DNA of 64,000 bases, taken from contig NZ_JHZB01000011.1 in NCBI RefSeq assembly GCF_000621145.1, positions 1 to 64,000 of the forward strand, written 5' to 3'. The notes beneath the pieces were generated by a model. That model was not told the origin of the DNA, did no database searches, and was given only the letters and a program-made list of their open reading frames with translations. How positions within the stretch are numbered: the first letter of the stretch is position 1; every line of letters starts with the position of its first letter. The stretch is from Desulfobulbus elongatus DSM 2908 (GTDB taxonomy: Bacteria; Desulfobacterota; Desulfobulbia; Desulfobulbales; Desulfobulbaceae). Position numbers and translations under genes: made by a program. Below are positions 1 through 9,099 of the stretch, in pieces.

Positions 1-326
1 GCCCTTGTTCACTCTCCATGCCATGAAGGAACAACTCCGCCTGTTTTGGAGCCAGGGCACAGCAGACCGTGCTCAATCCTTTCTCCTCAACTGGTGCTTC
101 GATGACCTCGGGCATCAAACAACTCAACGCGGTCGGCTCGACGATACTTGCCAGCATGCAAGGGTTGCTCGGCTACTACCCCCACAAGATTACCAACGGC
201 CCGCTGGAAGGCCTTAATAACAAAATCAAAACCATGAAACGGCAGGCCTAGGGGTTCCGTGACATGGAATACTTCAAGCTCAGACTCTACAACCTACACA
301 ACTCCGGGTACGTATTTGCCGGATGA
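1..326 (+). pseudogene. Decayed ISL3-family transposase, C-terminal part
   Basis: The reading frames here spell the conserved C-terminal end of an ISL3-type transposase (MKEQLRLFW, then GPLEGLNNKIKTMKRQA, GFRDMEYFKLRLY, ending at TGA 324-326). The protein is broken twice. The MKEQLRLFW part lies in a different frame from the downstream part, so a frameshift sits near positions 95-105. A TAG at 249-251 replaces the tyrosine expected between KRQA and GFRD. The 5' part lies outside the window. The element is therefore an inactive insertion sequence remnant next to a candidate defence gene. The family call is from recalled ISL3 consensus motifs; terminal inverted repeats could not be confirmed. 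Confidence 0.85.
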
Positions 327-437
327 ACCTTACTTTTACGCAGTTTATGACGAAAAAGATTCATCTCCTTCCTGGCGTAATCGCCAAAGGAGCTCCTTAT
401 GTTGACCTCTTGACGTCCATTAGTTGAGCCGCATGCG

Positions 438-3400
438 TCAAGGCTTCTTTGGGGCGGTCTTTTTTACCAGCTTAGGTTTCGCTCCAACTGTGACGTCCCA
501 CCCCAAGTGAGCCGAGAGCGAGGCGACTTGGGCGTCGATGTCCTCGGGACGAATGCCAGCCTGCGCCGCTGCTACCTTGATATGCTGGTGTGGAATTGGT
601 TCGAGGGGATCGAAATATTCACCCCATTCGTCCAGGACCCGCATTGGCAAAAATTGACCGAACTCGGAGTGCATCTTGCCCAGTGCGGAGAAGGCTTTGC
701 CGCGTCCAATGGCGTCCGGCGCTTCCAAGGCGTGTTGGACGAGCAGGTCGCGGGTAATCTGGTCTGGCCACTTCTCCGCCAACGCCTCCAGCGCGGTGCT
801 GCGAGAGTATTTGCTCTCATCCTGGACGGAGCGCAGGGTGAGCAGGTCACGGGTGGCCCGGTCCGGCCACTTCTCCGCCAACACCCTCAACGCGGTGCTG
901 CGGGGGTATTTGCTCTTATCTTGTACAGCACGCAGGGTGAGCAGATCGCGGGAGGCTTGGTCCGGCCACTTCTCCGCCAACACCCTCAACGCGGTGCTAC
1001 GGGGGCCGGAGTCATTATCTTGGACGGCGCGCTGGACGAGCAGGCTACGGGTAGTCTGGTCCGGCCACTTCTCTGCCAACGCCTCCAGCGCCGCGCCGCG
1101 GGGGTATTTGTTCTCATCCTGGACGGCGCGTTGGGTGAGCAGGTCGCGGGTGGCCTGGTCCGGCCACTTCTCCGCTAACGCCTCCAGCGCACCACGGCGG
1201 GGGTGCTCGTCATCATCTTGGACAGCGCGCTGGGTGAGCAGGTTGCGGGTGGCTTGGTCCGGCCACTTCTCCGCCAACGCCTCTAGCGCGGCACAACGTG
1301 GCCATTCACTTTTATCATCATAGACGCATTGGAGCAGCATTTTATGAGTAATAGCGTCCGGATATCTTTCCGCAAGCGAAAGCAAAGCACCTTCACGGAT
1401 ACGTGGGTGTTTATTGTTTGCCAAATGGATGAGAAAAGATCGGCTAGCGCCAACGATTGAAACGAAATGCACCCAACAGCGAGCGGCATACATTCTTTCC
1501 CCCAAGTTATTGCTCACTGACCATGACGCCTTGGCCAAGTCTGGTAGATTCGACCAGCGCGTGCCGACTTCTTGAATAGCCTTGACAAGGTCTATAAAGA
1601 ACTGTGCCGATCCACCCACTTTAAACAGATGAACAACGCGCTTGCCAACAACTTCACTGCCGGATTGGGGTTTTGCCAGATTCCGGCACTCACTCAAGCA
1701 CTCAATCGCGCAGATTACCTCCGTTGCCTTATTCACCGCGCGCGTGTAATTCACCGCGCGAGTATAATCTACGTGCCTTGTAATGTGCTCAACGATTTGG
1801 CCCACAAACTGTTCATCGATTTGACCGCAGATCAGCCGCAGAACTTCCCGCCATTCATCGTCGCGGCAGTGCTGGTCGAACAAGGCGATTAGCCCATCAA
1901 TATCCAGCTTCTTGGCGACGTTGAATTGATGCACGAAATCGGCGGCGCAGAAGTACTCCAGGAACGTGCGATGAACGAAGGCGTAGCTGTCCGCACCCAC
2001 AAAGCAGAGGATGAAATTCCGCAGCCGTAACTGCTCGACCACCGCCCGTGCCACGGCGCGGGATTGGGCTATGTGCAATTCGTCTTGCAGATAGCCCTCG
2101 ATCAAACTGGTCAGCGTCGGCCCATCGATCAGGTTCCCCTTCAGCCCGCCGGGCGCAGCCTGCATGTGGGCGGCGATGCGGCGGAGGAGGTCGGTCTTCT
2201 CCCGCAGGCCGATATCGGCACTCACGCCCGGGAGTGCCTCCAAGGCGCGTTCGGTGTCCCACTGGTGCAGCAGCACACGGGAGGCCTGGGCGTAGAGGTC
2301 GGCGCGGTCACGCGGCAGTTCCTGGTTGCGGTTCAGAATGGCCATCATTGTCAGTAGCAGCGGATTGCCGGCCAGCAGGGCGATGGACTTGGACTCGCGG
2401 ATGGCCTTCTGCAAGCGGTCGTGCTTCGGCGCTGCCTGTGCTGGGTCGTCGAAGGTCACCTCATGCCAGCGTTGCACGAAGTCGTTGATCTGTGCGGCGT
2501 CCAGGTCATGCAGCATGAAGTGCCGAAACTCGATATCGCGCAGCCGCTGCGTCTGATAGCCCACGACACGCGATGTGACGAGGATGGGCAGGTGAGGGAA
2601 CTGGCTGGTGAACCTCTGGATGTCATCCATGACGTCTGCGCGGAGCTTCACATCAAAGACTTCATCCAACCCGTCCAGTAGCAACACGACGCGGCCCGGC
2701 TGTGCGATGAGCTTGCCGAGCAGGCTGGGGGCCCATTGGTGCCAGCCGGGGGCTTCTTCCAGGAAGAGGATGAAATCCTTGCGCCGGTCGCACCGCCAGC
2801 GGCCGTAGGCGCCCAGTTCGACAACGAGCGGAATCGGCTGTGTGTCACGGACCGCCGGCTCGGAAATGCCCGCCCAGCGCACGGCCAGGTAGCGGACCAG
2901 CGACGATTTGCCGGAGCCGGGATCGCCCAGGATGACCAGCTTCTGCGCCGCCCCCGCTATCGAGGCGCGAAGGGCCTCGTCCACAACCTCCAGCACCGGG
3001 CGGAGTGGCTGGAGAAAGTATTCCTGCCGCAACCGGTCCGCCTGCCGCTCGGCCTCTTCGATTTCTTGGGCGGTGATCTCACCGGCGTCCAGGAGCAGGC
3101 GTTGGTGTTCCTTTGGTATTTCCAGCAGGCGTGGGTTGTATTGGTGGCATTCCCTTACCGACTGCGCAACGAAGACGCTCCACAGACGGACCGCACTGTA
3201 GAACGCGCCGGTGGTGTCGAGCATCTCGAAGTTGAGCTTGTCGAACCGCTTGAGTACAGCGATCCGGTAACCTTCCGCATCGAACTCTGCGGGGAGAGTT
3301 GGCGCGGTCGTGCCGCCGGTGGTGGCGATGTGGGCGGCGAGTTGTGATGCCCAAGGCCGAGCGGGATCGGCCAACCAGTGGTTGAGGTCACGCGCGAGCA

Positions 3401-3929
3401 CCTCAGCGAAAGCCGCAGGATTCGGGTACTCGGCGTAAAAAACTGGGTTATTCAACTCCTGCATCCGCTGGCGAAAGGCAAGGACCTTTTGCCATTGCTC
3501 GACCGCGCTCACCAATTGGGCCGGATCTGCCGGCATCTCCAGCTTGTCCACCTTACGGAAGAACCACTTGATCTCCGGGAAACCCGAGGTTGCGTGGCTC
3601 TCCATCGCCCAGTTAAACTCTTCCTTCGTGCCCGAATCGGCCTCGCCGCTCGGCGAACCGAACCGCTGGGCCATGATGCCGATGACCAACGCGAGCGAAT
3701 CGCGGTACTTCTCCAGCGTCTGTTGCGTGATGAGGTCTTGGGGCCTTCCCACGCCGATGGTGGCGTAGTTTTCCCAGTCCACCACGTCGAAGCGAACATT
3801 CCAAATATGGGCGGTGTGGCGGTTATATTCGTCGAAGAACCGGCGCACGTGCTCTCGTTCCACCCCTACATCACCGGGCGAGGCCAGGAACACATGATAC
3901 TGACTGAGTGGGCGAGGTCTGGGTGCCAT
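438..3929 (-). CDS. DUF4062-NACHT STAND NTPase with C-terminal HEAT-like repeats; candidate antiphage protein
   Basis: A 1163-residue protein in three parts. Residues about 8-190 match the DUF4062 pattern (YHVFLASPGDV near the start). Residues about 330-600 form a NACHT NTPase: Walker A GDPGSGKSS at 335-343, Walker B VVLLLDGLDEV at 414-424, and a sensor segment LVTSRVVGYQ. Residues 848-1078 are seven 33-residue helical repeats built on ALEALAEKWPDQ. Bacterial NACHT proteins with N-terminal effector-like domains and repeat sensors are known antiphage STAND proteins, so the repeats may sense a phage product while DUF4062 acts or signals. That role is inferred. The start has a good ribosome site (GAGGAG) about 9 bases upstream. 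The gene stands alone, between a dead transposase and an AT-rich spacer, which fits horizontal transfer. No partner effector gene is adjacent. Confidence 0.85.
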   Translation of the reverse strand: MAPRPRPLSQYHVFLASPGDVGVEREHVRRFFDEYNRHTAHIWNVRFDVVDWENYATIGVGRPQDLITQQTLEKYRDSLALVIGIMAQRFGSPSGEADSGTKEEFNWAMESHATSGFPEIKWFFRKVDKLEMPADPAQLVSAVEQWQKVLAFRQRMQELNNPVFYAEYPNPAAFAEVLARDLNHWLADPARPWASQLAAHIATTGGTTAPTLPAEFDAEGYRIAVLKRFDKLNFEMLDTTGAFYSAVRLWSVFVAQSVRECHQYNPRLLEIPKEHQRLLLDAGEITAQEIEEAERQADRLRQEYFLQPLRPVLEVVDEALRASIAGAAQKLVILGDPGSGKSSLVRYLAVRWAGISEPAVRDTQPIPLVVELGAYGRWRCDRRKDFILFLEEAPGWHQWAPSLLGKLIAQPGRVVLLLDGLDEVFDVKLRADVMDDIQRFTSQFPHLPILVTSRVVGYQTQRLRDIEFRHFMLHDLDAAQINDFVQRWHEVTFDDPAQAAPKHDRLQKAIRESKSIALLAGNPLLLTMMAILNRNQELPRDRADLYAQASRVLLHQWDTERALEALPGVSADIGLREKTDLLRRIAAHMQAAPGGLKGNLIDGPTLTSLIEGYLQDELHIAQSRAVARAVVEQLRLRNFILCFVGADSYAFVHRTFLEYFCAADFVHQFNVAKKLDIDGLIALFDQHCRDDEWREVLRLICGQIDEQFVGQIVEHITRHVDYTRAVNYTRAVNKATEVICAIECLSECRNLAKPQSGSEVVGKRVVHLFKVGGSAQFFIDLVKAIQEVGTRWSNLPDLAKASWSVSNNLGERMYAARCWVHFVSIVGASRSFLIHLANNKHPRIREGALLSLAERYPDAITHKMLLQCVYDDKSEWPRCAALEALAEKWPDQATRNLLTQRAVQDDDEHPRRGALEALAEKWPDQATRDLLTQRAVQDENKYPRGAALEALAEKWPDQTTRSLLVQRAVQDNDSGPRSTALRVLAEKWPDQASRDLLTLRAVQDKSKYPRSTALRVLAEKWPDRATRDLLTLRSVQDESKYSRSTALEALAEKWPDQITRDLLVQHALEAPDAIGRGKAFSALGKMHSEFGQFLPMRVLDEWGEYFDPLEPIPHQHIKVAAAQAGIRPEDIDAQVASLSAHLGWDVTVGAKPKLVKKTAPKKP
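696..1388 (-). repeat. Seven tandem 99-bp coding repeats (33-residue HEAT-like units)
   Basis: Inside the NACHT gene, codons 848-1078 are seven in-frame units of exactly 33 residues. Each carries a variant of ALEALAEKWPDQ, then a segment like RDLLTQRAVQ, then a variable acidic and proline-arginine linker. The middle five units are nearly identical and the two outer ones are more diverged. This pattern fits recent expansion by unequal recombination, and unit number is likely to vary between strains. Confidence 0.9.
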
Positions 3930-4624
3930 CGCAGGAAACTCCTCTGACTTTGGGTTTTACCTAACTGGATATCAAGCAATTTTGAAGTATATCAAGAAAC
4001 CGGATATCTCGTAGCTATCCATTAAATTGGGGAGTCAAGCAAATTCCAATATAGTTTGCCTCATGCCTTCTGGTTTGGATACTCATCAAAATGAATACAA
4101 AAAATGGGATGAGGTCAACTAAATTGAAACTATCGAGAAAATGACCATATAAGTGGGCACAAAAAAAGGGATTTTGCTAGAAAGGTTGGCGGGTAGCAGC
4201 TATTGGGAAAGGCGGGAGGGGCACGCTCTCCGCCTGATTACAGGCAAAAAGAGCGTGAAGAGGAGGCGTTTCACCCGAAGCAGGGAGGTGTTTTTCTATT
4301 TTTGCTTGGCAAAGTTTCCATGTTTGCTTGGCAACTTACAACGGGGGCCAATACCCTTGCCAAGGGTAACCAACTAGGTTATGTGTGCCTCTGAAAAAGA
4401 ACCACCGCATTGCAGGCTGGCGGCGCGGCGTTGGCTTCGAGGTCGAGGGCCTCGTCGGCGTGAACGAGGCCCCGACCCCGCCGATTGCCATCACGCATGC
4501 CCCCGCATGCCGATCACCGGATTCGGCAGGATGTGCATCGGCCTCTTCCCCATGCGGAGAGGTCGTTGTCCGGAACGCATGGGGGCGGTGCCGTGTTTGT
4601 CTTGTTTTTCAAGGAGATGTGAAC
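3930..4624. other. Gene-poor, AT-richer spacer
   Basis: I see no convincing gene in these 695 bp. The first 220 bp are clearly AT-richer than the rest of the window and must contain the NACHT gene promoter on the minus strand, but no clean -35/-10 pair stands out. Small open frames on the plus strand have no recognisable protein features. The last 240 bp, where an MqsR toxin gene would be expected, do not encode an MqsR-like protein in any frame I read. Confidence 0.6.
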
Positions 4625-5026
4625 ATGAAATGTCCATTTTGTGCGGGGGATGAGTTGGTCCATGACACTCGCGACATACCGTACACCTACAAAGGGGAGT
4701 CGACCGTTATTCCCGCGGTGACCGGAGATTTTTGCCCGGCCTGCGGTGAGGTTGTCCTCGGTGTTGCCGAATCGACACGCACCAGCGCGGCCACGCGGGA
4801 ATTCAACAAGCAGGTAAACGCTTCGATTGTCGATCCGGGCTTCATTGCCCGTGTCCGCAAGAAGCTCGCGCTCGACCAGCGCGAGGCGGCTGCACTCTTT
4901 GGAGGTGGAGTCAATGCGTTCTCACGGTACGAGAACGGTAAGACCAAACCGCCATTGGCCCTGGTGCAACTGCTTAAGGTTCTGGAGCGCCATCCAGACC
5001 TGCTGCACGAGATTCGGGCGTCGTAA
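4625..5026 (+). CDS. mqsA: Orphan MqsA/YgiT-type antitoxin
   Basis: A 133-residue protein with the two-domain layout of MqsA. The N-terminal zinc domain has cysteines at C3, C6 (CPFC), C37 and C40 (CPAC), and the C-terminal helix-turn-helix includes the Xre-like segment FGGGVNAFSRYENGKTKP. ATG 4625 is preceded by AAGGAG; longer upstream frames add only unrelated sequence. In the known MqsRA module the antitoxin neutralises the RNase toxin MqsR and represses its own promoter. Here no mqsR precedes it, so it is either a remnant of a lost toxin-antitoxin pair or a stand-alone regulator. The zinc and DNA-binding residues look intact, which favours a working DNA-binding protein. Confidence 0.85.
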   Translation: MKCPFCAGDELVHDTRDIPYTYKGESTVIPAVTGDFCPACGEVVLGVAESTRTSAATREFNKQVNASIVDPGFIARVRKKLALDQREAAALFGGGVNAFSRYENGKTKPPLALVQLLKVLERHPDLLHEIRAS

Positions 5027-5141
5027 TTTGAACGCATGTTGCTCGGGCTCCATGGCAAGAGCCTATAAAACGATTCGATTCAAGATGTTGTAAGTAAAAA
5101 ACAGATGCAATTATCATGTATATTAATTTCTTGACATTACC

Positions 5142-6590
5142 ATGAAATTCAAGCTAACCATATGCCTCAAGCTGTTCTTGAGTCATACCATCGCGGTATT
5201 GATGGTGTCCGGCAGTATAGGAACATACTTTTATACAAGTGCGGCAAGCAGCTTGATGGATGGGTTGAAGGAGCGTCTTCAGTCAAGCGCGGCACTCATC
5301 AGCCAGGTTATTGATGCAGAAAAAATCTGTACGGTTGTTTCCGCATCAGATGTGACGCAACAAGGTTATCTTGACGTCCTGGAAAAGTTACGATCCTTGA
5401 AACGGATGAATCCGGATATCGCCTTCCTGTATGTGATGAGACAAGAAGGGGAAAAAATATTTTTTGTGGTCGATTCCGACGAAACAGAAAAACAGGCCCT
5501 GCCGGGCCAGCAATACAGTCTCCACCTGCCCAGCCTCCTGAAAGGCTTCACCAGCGTCACGGTTGACGACGAAATCGTATCAGACGAATGGGGAGCTTTC
5601 TTGTCCGGATATGCGCCTATCAAGAATGGCGTGGGCAAGTTTTTGGTGGGGATCGACATGCGGGCCGACAAAATATACGACAAATACCAAAGCTTACGCA
5701 TATCAGGACTTGTTTCCCTCATAACTTCGGTTGCCCTGGCATTTCTCTTCTCCAGATTTCTCTCGTCAAAATTCACCGAACCGATCCATATGGCCATCGC
5801 CCGATGCATGGCCATTGCCGTTGGTAAATTGGATGAGCAGATCACGATGCGCACAAATGACGAACTCGATCAACTGCTCAATGCGTTTAACGAGATGTCG
5901 GCCACGCTCGCCCGCACGGAGCAAAAGAAACGCGAGGCGTTCGCGGCTCTCCAACGCTCCAAGGATGAACTGGAAATCCGGGTGAGGCAGCGGACCGCCG
6001 ATCTCAACGAGGTCAATCACAGACTGAGCAATGAAATCGCCCAGCGCATCATTGCGCAGACCGCCCTGGAGGAAGCCGCCCGCATCGATCCTCTTACCCG
6101 CCTCTATAACCGGCGGGCGATGATGGAACATTTCGACCACGAAATTGCGCGGAGCACAAGAAGCCGGCGGCCGTTTTCCATCGTCTTCATCGACCTCGAT
6201 TATTTCAAGAAAGTCAATGACGCCATGGGGCATGACGCTGGCGACTGTGTTCTGGTGGAGATCAGCATTCGAATGAAAAACATGCTCCGGAGCCAGGATT
6301 CAATCGGGCGGTGGGGAGGCGAGGAATTTGTCGTGTTGTTGTCGGAGACCAAGTTGTCCGACGGTACGATAGTGGCAGAAAAGGTACGGCGCGGAATAGC
6401 CGAAGCCCCGTTCTACGCGCATGGTGAAGAGGTCTTCGTTACCGCCAGCTTCGGGGTCGCGGAATTCAGAAAGGGCGCCGACATCAACCACGTCATTCAA
6501 GCGGCGGACGAAGCCGCCTATGCGGCCAAGATGAAGGGGCGGAATCGGGTGGAAATCGAGAAGACGAGACAGGAGGGGCAGCCGTCGTGA
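5142..6590 (+). CDS. Membrane diguanylate cyclase with periplasmic sensor, HAMP and GGDEF domains
   Basis: A 482-residue protein predicted to make cyclic di-GMP. A first membrane helix lies at about 7-30 and a second at about 185-205, enclosing a periplasmic sensor of about 150 residues. A HAMP segment and a coiled coil (about 250-310) lead into a GGDEF domain. The active-site loop GGEEF is at 392-396. An inhibitory site RSQD at 383-386 sits five residues before it, so product inhibition is likely. No phosphodiesterase domain is present. It is a single gene; the closest genes on either side point towards it or are unrelated. The ATG at 5142 lacks a strong ribosome site, but the hydrophobic N-terminus supports it. 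Confidence 0.92.
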   Translation: MKFKLTICLKLFLSHTIAVLMVSGSIGTYFYTSAASSLMDGLKERLQSSAALISQVIDAEKICTVVSASDVTQQGYLDVLEKLRSLKRMNPDIAFLYVMRQEGEKIFFVVDSDETEKQALPGQQYSLHLPSLLKGFTSVTVDDEIVSDEWGAFLSGYAPIKNGVGKFLVGIDMRADKIYDKYQSLRISGLVSLITSVALAFLFSRFLSSKFTEPIHMAIARCMAIAVGKLDEQITMRTNDELDQLLNAFNEMSATLARTEQKKREAFAALQRSKDELEIRVRQRTADLNEVNHRLSNEIAQRIIAQTALEEAARIDPLTRLYNRRAMMEHFDHEIARSTRSRRPFSIVFIDLDYFKKVNDAMGHDAGDCVLVEISIRMKNMLRSQDSIGRWGGEEFVVLLSETKLSDGTIVAEKVRRGIAEAPFYAHGEEVFVTASFGVAEFRKGADINHVIQAADEAAYAAKMKGRNRVEIEKTRQEGQPS

Positions 6591-6672
6591 CCATGGCACC
6601 GGTCCGTCTTCCAGGCAAAACCGATTGGGTTGCCGGGAGGAAGCGCGTGCCGGGCATTCTGTCCGGGCCGGT

Positions 6673-7440
6673 TCAGGCAGGCTCTCCCGACCGCCGTGGG
6701 CTGGCCAAAGGTGCGCCCTTGATGCCGCCAAAGGCAGCGAAACAGGAATTTTTATGCAAAAGATCCACTGAATTGAACCCCACTTGCCGCATCAGGTCCA
6801 ATTGAAACGTGACCGGGCGGGGGGAATCTTCCTTGTCGATGTAGGCGACCACCTTTTCCCGATAATCCCTGCCTCCCGCCGCTTCAAGATAGTCACCATA
6901 GCGACGCCACATGAGCCGTTGCACGTGATCGATTTCGTGGCTCACCAGGTCGGTCACCCAAAACGAGCCTCCCGGCCTGAGCAGGCGAAAGATCGTCGAG
7001 AATGCCTCGGCCCAGTCCCGCTCGTCGCGCAGGTGATGGAGCACCGCAGCCGCCAGAATGACGTCGTAGCCGTCGTCCGCAAAGCGGACGGTGCGAAAAT
7101 CGCCCTGAAGGATGGTCACCCGGCCCTCGGTTTCCTGCGAGACCCGCTGCCGTGCCCGGAGGAGCATGGGCATGCTGAGATCGTTCAAGTCGCAGTCGAA
7201 GGTGCCGGCATAGCTGCGCAGCAGTTTGATCGTGTTGTTGCCCGCACCGCATCCGATATCGAGCGTTCTCGTTATGACCGGCGTGGCCGCCACGGCGGCG
7301 GCGGTGATCAATTCCATCGCCAACGGCGCGTCGATCGTTGCAACCTGGCCGGTTTCCATGTTGGCAAACCTTTCGACGTCCCGGTCAAACCGGCGTTCGA
7401 TTTCGGAAAGCGTGGATTTTTGATGCAGGGGTGTGGGCAT
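6673..7440 (-). CDS. Class I SAM-dependent methyltransferase, substrate unknown
   Basis: A 255-residue protein with a Rossmann-type methyltransferase core. Motif I is DIGCGAGNN (about 61-69), followed by an acidic post-motif (DCDLNDLS), motif II DDGYDVILAAAVLHHL and motif III RLLRPGGSFWVTD. These bind S-adenosylmethionine; the substrate cannot be read from the sequence. I start at ATG 7440 because the frame further upstream overlaps the LysE gene and looks non-coding. The C-terminal FGGIKGAP is unusual. It follows the LysE-type gene on the same strand with a 68-base gap, so the two may be co-transcribed. Confidence 0.85.
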   Translation of the reverse strand: MPTPLHQKSTLSEIERRFDRDVERFANMETGQVATIDAPLAMELITAAAVAATPVITRTLDIGCGAGNNTIKLLRSYAGTFDCDLNDLSMPMLLRARQRVSQETEGRVTILQGDFRTVRFADDGYDVILAAAVLHHLRDERDWAEAFSTIFRLLRPGGSFWVTDLVSHEIDHVQRLMWRRYGDYLEAAGGRDYREKVVAYIDKEDSPRPVTFQLDLMRQVGFNSVDLLHKNSCFAAFGGIKGAPLASPRRSGEPA

Positions 7441-7508
7441 GATTGCAACCGAAAAAATCAGCCGGGGGTCGGGTTGTTTCTTTCCTGCGCGCTTTGCGGA
7501 GTGCGCAT

Positions 7509-8135
7509 TCATTGCCTGCTGAGCGCCAGGCGACCGGCCAAAAGCACGAAAACCGAGCCTGCCACGCGATTCAAGACAAGGTGCGCGCGCTGCGAACGTC
7601 TGAGCCAGTGGCCGATGCGGCTCGCGGCCCAGGCGATGCAGCCGAAGACGAGGAGCGCGCAGATCATGAAGACCGCGCCCAGCAAGACGATCTGGAGCGG
7701 GAGGGGGCCTCGGGCCGGATCGGCGAACTGGGGCAGGAACGCCAGGAAGAAAATGGCGACCTTGGGATTGGTGACATTCATCACGATGCCCCTGGCATAC
7801 AAGGCCCAACCCCCCCTGGGACCGTTCTTCTGCCCGACCAGTTCGGTTCCGCCGGAGCGAAACGCCTGCCATGCGAGATAGAGGAGATAGCCGGCGCCTG
7901 CCATCTTGAGCGCGTTGAATGCGAGCACGGATTTTTGCAGGATGGCGGCCACGCCCAGGGCGACGGCGCTTATATGGACCAGGAGTCCGGTGCACAGGCC
8001 AAGCGTGATCAGCACTCCCGCCCTGCGCCCGTGCAGCGCCGACTGCGTCAGGACGAAAATGTTGTCGGGTCCCGGCGCGATCGCCAGTGCGACCGAGGCC
8101 GTGATGAACAGAACGAGCACATCGAATGGAATCAT
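7509..8135 (-). CDS. LysE/RhtB-family amino acid exporter
   Basis: A 208-residue inner-membrane protein of the usual family length, with the signature APGPDNIFVLTQSALHGRRAG after the first membrane helix. About five or six hydrophobic segments are visible. The family exports amino acids or related metabolites by proton exchange; the substrate here is not known. ATG 8135 matches the normal N-terminus (MIPFDVLVLFIT). The open frame continues upstream, but that stretch is rich in arginine and histidine and is not family-like. Confidence 0.9.
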   Translation of the reverse strand: MIPFDVLVLFITASVALAIAPGPDNIFVLTQSALHGRRAGVLITLGLCTGLLVHISAVALGVAAILQKSVLAFNALKMAGAGYLLYLAWQAFRSGGTELVGQKNGPRGGWALYARGIVMNVTNPKVAIFFLAFLPQFADPARGPLPLQIVLLGAVFMICALLVFGCIAWAASRIGHWLRRSQRAHLVLNRVAGSVFVLLAGRLALSRQ

Positions 8136-8694
8136 GGGGGCGTGTGGTGTCGGCAAAGTCCAGTCCAATCCGACAGGCAGGCCACCGGGCACCGCTTTGG
8201 CCGGACCGATTTCGGCGCCGGTTTCCGCCGGTGGCTGTCGGAGACAGATATGATGCGGTCGTTCATTCTGCCAGAGTTTGCCGCCATCCTCAAGTCTTTC
8301 CGGAAGCACCCCGCCGCGCCACAGGTTCGTGGCGGCATTGCCACGGATGTGCGTCTTGCGCGCGACGCTTTTGATCGTGCCGGCAAGCGTCGCGGACGGT
8401 CGTTTCCTTCCGTTCCCCCTGCCTGTGCCGATTCTGCCCCAGAGAAAGGTCTGGCATCGTTGGTGCATCGCGCGGATGAAGGGAACAACGGAATGCGGCG
8501 GAAAGGGAGGAAGACGGGCATGCGCGCCATGTGGAGGGTTGCACGATGAGGATCTCGGAGCCGAGGGGCCGGGACGACGATGGCAGGGAAGGCGGCATGT
8601 TCTCCTCCCGCGCCTCCTTTCGCCCGAACGCCGCCGCGGGCCGGCGTCTCGGCCGCCGGAACCATGACGCCCCTTTGTCCCGGGACCGCGCAGT
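8136..8694. other. Divergent intergenic region without a recognised gene
   Basis: These 559 bp separate the minus-strand LysE gene from the plus-strand thioesterase gene. Open frames exist on both strands but show no family features, consistent with the high GC content. No clear hairpin terminator or riboswitch was recognised. Promoters for both directions must lie here, but I could not place them. Confidence 0.5.
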
Positions 8695-9099
8695 GTGATC
8701 GATCCCGGCCACGGTCACCGTCAGTGCGTGCTCTGCGGCGCCTTCCATCCCCGCTCCTGGCGCCTTGCCTTCAAGAAAACCGAAGATGGCGGAGTGCGGA
8801 CTTTTTTTGTGGCGAGTCCGGCATTGCAGGGGTACCATGGCATGGTCCATGGCGGCGTCATCGCTTCGCTGCTGGATGCAGCCATGACGCACTGGCTGTT
8901 TCACCATGGCATCCAGGCGGTGACCGGTGAGTTGCGCGTCCGTTTTCTCCATCCGGTCGCCTGTGACGTTCCCCTGGAACTTCGGGCCCGTTTGCATTTC
9001 TCCTGCCCGCCCCTGTATCAGCTCCGGGCTGAATTGCTGTGTCGGGAAGTCCTGCAGGCCAGAGGCGAGGGCAAATTCATGCGGCGGGAGCAGGTATGA
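8695..9099 (+). CDS. PaaI-like hotdog-fold thioesterase
   Basis: A 134-residue hotdog-fold protein. GYHGMVHGGVIASLLDAAMT is the family's active-site segment (HGG followed by the central helix). Such enzymes hydrolyse acyl-CoA thioesters, often aromatic ones; the substrate is unknown here. The N-terminus CVLCGAFHPRSWRLAF with two cysteines is common in one PaaI subgroup. GTG 8695 is chosen because it gives the full N-terminus. Its stop overlaps the next start (ATGA at 9096-9099), so it is translationally coupled to the metallo-beta-lactamase gene. Confidence 0.82.
   Translation: MIDPGHGHRQCVLCGAFHPRSWRLAFKKTEDGGVRTFFVASPALQGYHGMVHGGVIASLLDAAMTHWLFHHGIQAVTGELRVRFLHPVACDVPLELRARLHFSCPPLYQLRAELLCREVLQARGEGKFMRREQV

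Noticed and set aside
696-1388. Regular repeats as a possible CRISPR array
   Set aside because: The 99-bp units are in-frame coding repeats without alternating unique spacers.
4385-4624. N-terminal extension of the MqsA protein or an upstream toxin
   Set aside because: The extra residues are unlike MqsA or MqsR, and the ATG at 4625 has the ribosome site and the conserved N-terminal CPFC.
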